From the NCBI RefSeq assembly GCF_033242365.1, contig NZ_BTHK01000001.1:1-64000 (forward strand): DNA of 64,000 nt, read 5' to 3'. This document shows, piece after piece, positions 63,946 through 64,000 of the stretch. Every line of letters begins with the position of its first letter. Within the stretch, counting starts at the first letter, position 1. Origin of the DNA: Lachnoanaerobaculum sanguinis (GTDB taxonomy: Bacteria > Bacillota > Clostridia > Lachnospirales > Lachnospiraceae). Made by a program: the position numbers and the translations under genes. The notes beneath the pieces were generated by a model. It was not told the DNA's origin, did not search any database, and was given only the letters and a program-made list of their open reading frames with translations.

Positions 63946-64000
63946 TTATTCAAGGTCTGAAGTCTTCATAGAAAGATCGATTCTTCCCTTGATAGGATCA
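63946..64000 (-). CDS. 3' end of an S1-domain RNA-binding protein (partial)
   Basis: Only the last 18 codons are in the window, ending DPIKGRIDLSMKTSDLE. The GRIDLSMK pattern is the final strand of an S1 RNA-binding domain. The full gene lies to the right on the - strand; which S1 protein it is cannot be told. It precedes mgtE by about 30 bases, so the two may be co-transcribed. Confidence 0.55.
   Translation of the reverse strand, partial: DPIKGRIDLSMKTSDLE

Overview
The window is a low-G+C chromosomal segment from an anaerobic Firmicute, most likely a Lachnospiraceae (Clostridia) member. The evidence is the gene families present: HemZ, Rex, DUF4250, McsA/McsB/ClpC, an archaeal-type PurO IMP cyclohydrolase, and the anaerobic (cbi) cobalamin route. 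Strong AGGAGG-type ribosome sites, frequent ATGA start/stop overlaps and sigma-A promoters with 17-bp spacers fit the same group. The genus cannot be fixed from sequence alone.

Positions 1-28,800 read almost entirely on the + strand. A housekeeping run comes first: rel, an MBL hydrolase, hemZ, hisS, aspS, an OmpR-type response regulator, gltX, a UvrD-type helicase and a sensor kinase. It continues without a gap into a large cobalamin cluster (cbiD, L, H, J, ET, then cbiA, cobT, cobU, cobS, cbiB, cbiF, cobD, cbiP, cbiC). The cluster is split at 17.8-20.0 kb by a formate/nitrite transporter with its own promoter and terminator, and by two tightly coupled genes of unknown function that read straight into cbiA. 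No cobalamin riboswitch is visible. CbiG, a cobaltochelatase and a corrinoid adenosyltransferase are not in the window.

Positions 28,800-29,880 form a very AT-rich accessory patch with one small orphan membrane protein and a long near-perfect hairpin. From 30 to 36.7 kb the - strand carries yebC-DUF4250 and a rex-acpS-nnrD-alr-CNNM-MATE unit, with a promoter and a probable autoregulatory Rex site in front of rex. An ABC-F ATPase and a small membrane protein run on the + strand at 36.9-39.0 kb and converge on topA over a bidirectional terminator.

From 39 to 64 kb everything recognisable is on the - strand: topA-dprA-comM; galE; a MacB-like ABC export system followed by purO and a stand-alone AICAR transformylase; a GntR-type regulator-mcsA-mcsB-clpC stress operon in which the GntR protein sits where CtsR is expected; a HIT protein and pyrC; rplJ-rplL with an L10 leader; a TraX remnant; a DUF421 membrane protein; a small alarmone synthetase-response regulator-histidine kinase operon; mgtE; and the 3' end of an S1-domain gene. 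Between the GntR promoter and the HIT gene there is a promoter-hairpins-terminator arrangement on the + strand that could encode a roughly 105-nt small RNA.

The most notable points are the non-CtsR regulator and operator of the clpC operon, the candidate small RNA beside it, the fusion of B12 synthesis to a two-component/tRNA-synthetase operon without a riboswitch, the unknown gene pair inside the cob locus, the RelQ-type synthetase overlapping a two-component system, and the two-gene PurO route to IMP. All functional calls rest on reading the sequence and on family knowledge; no database search was run.
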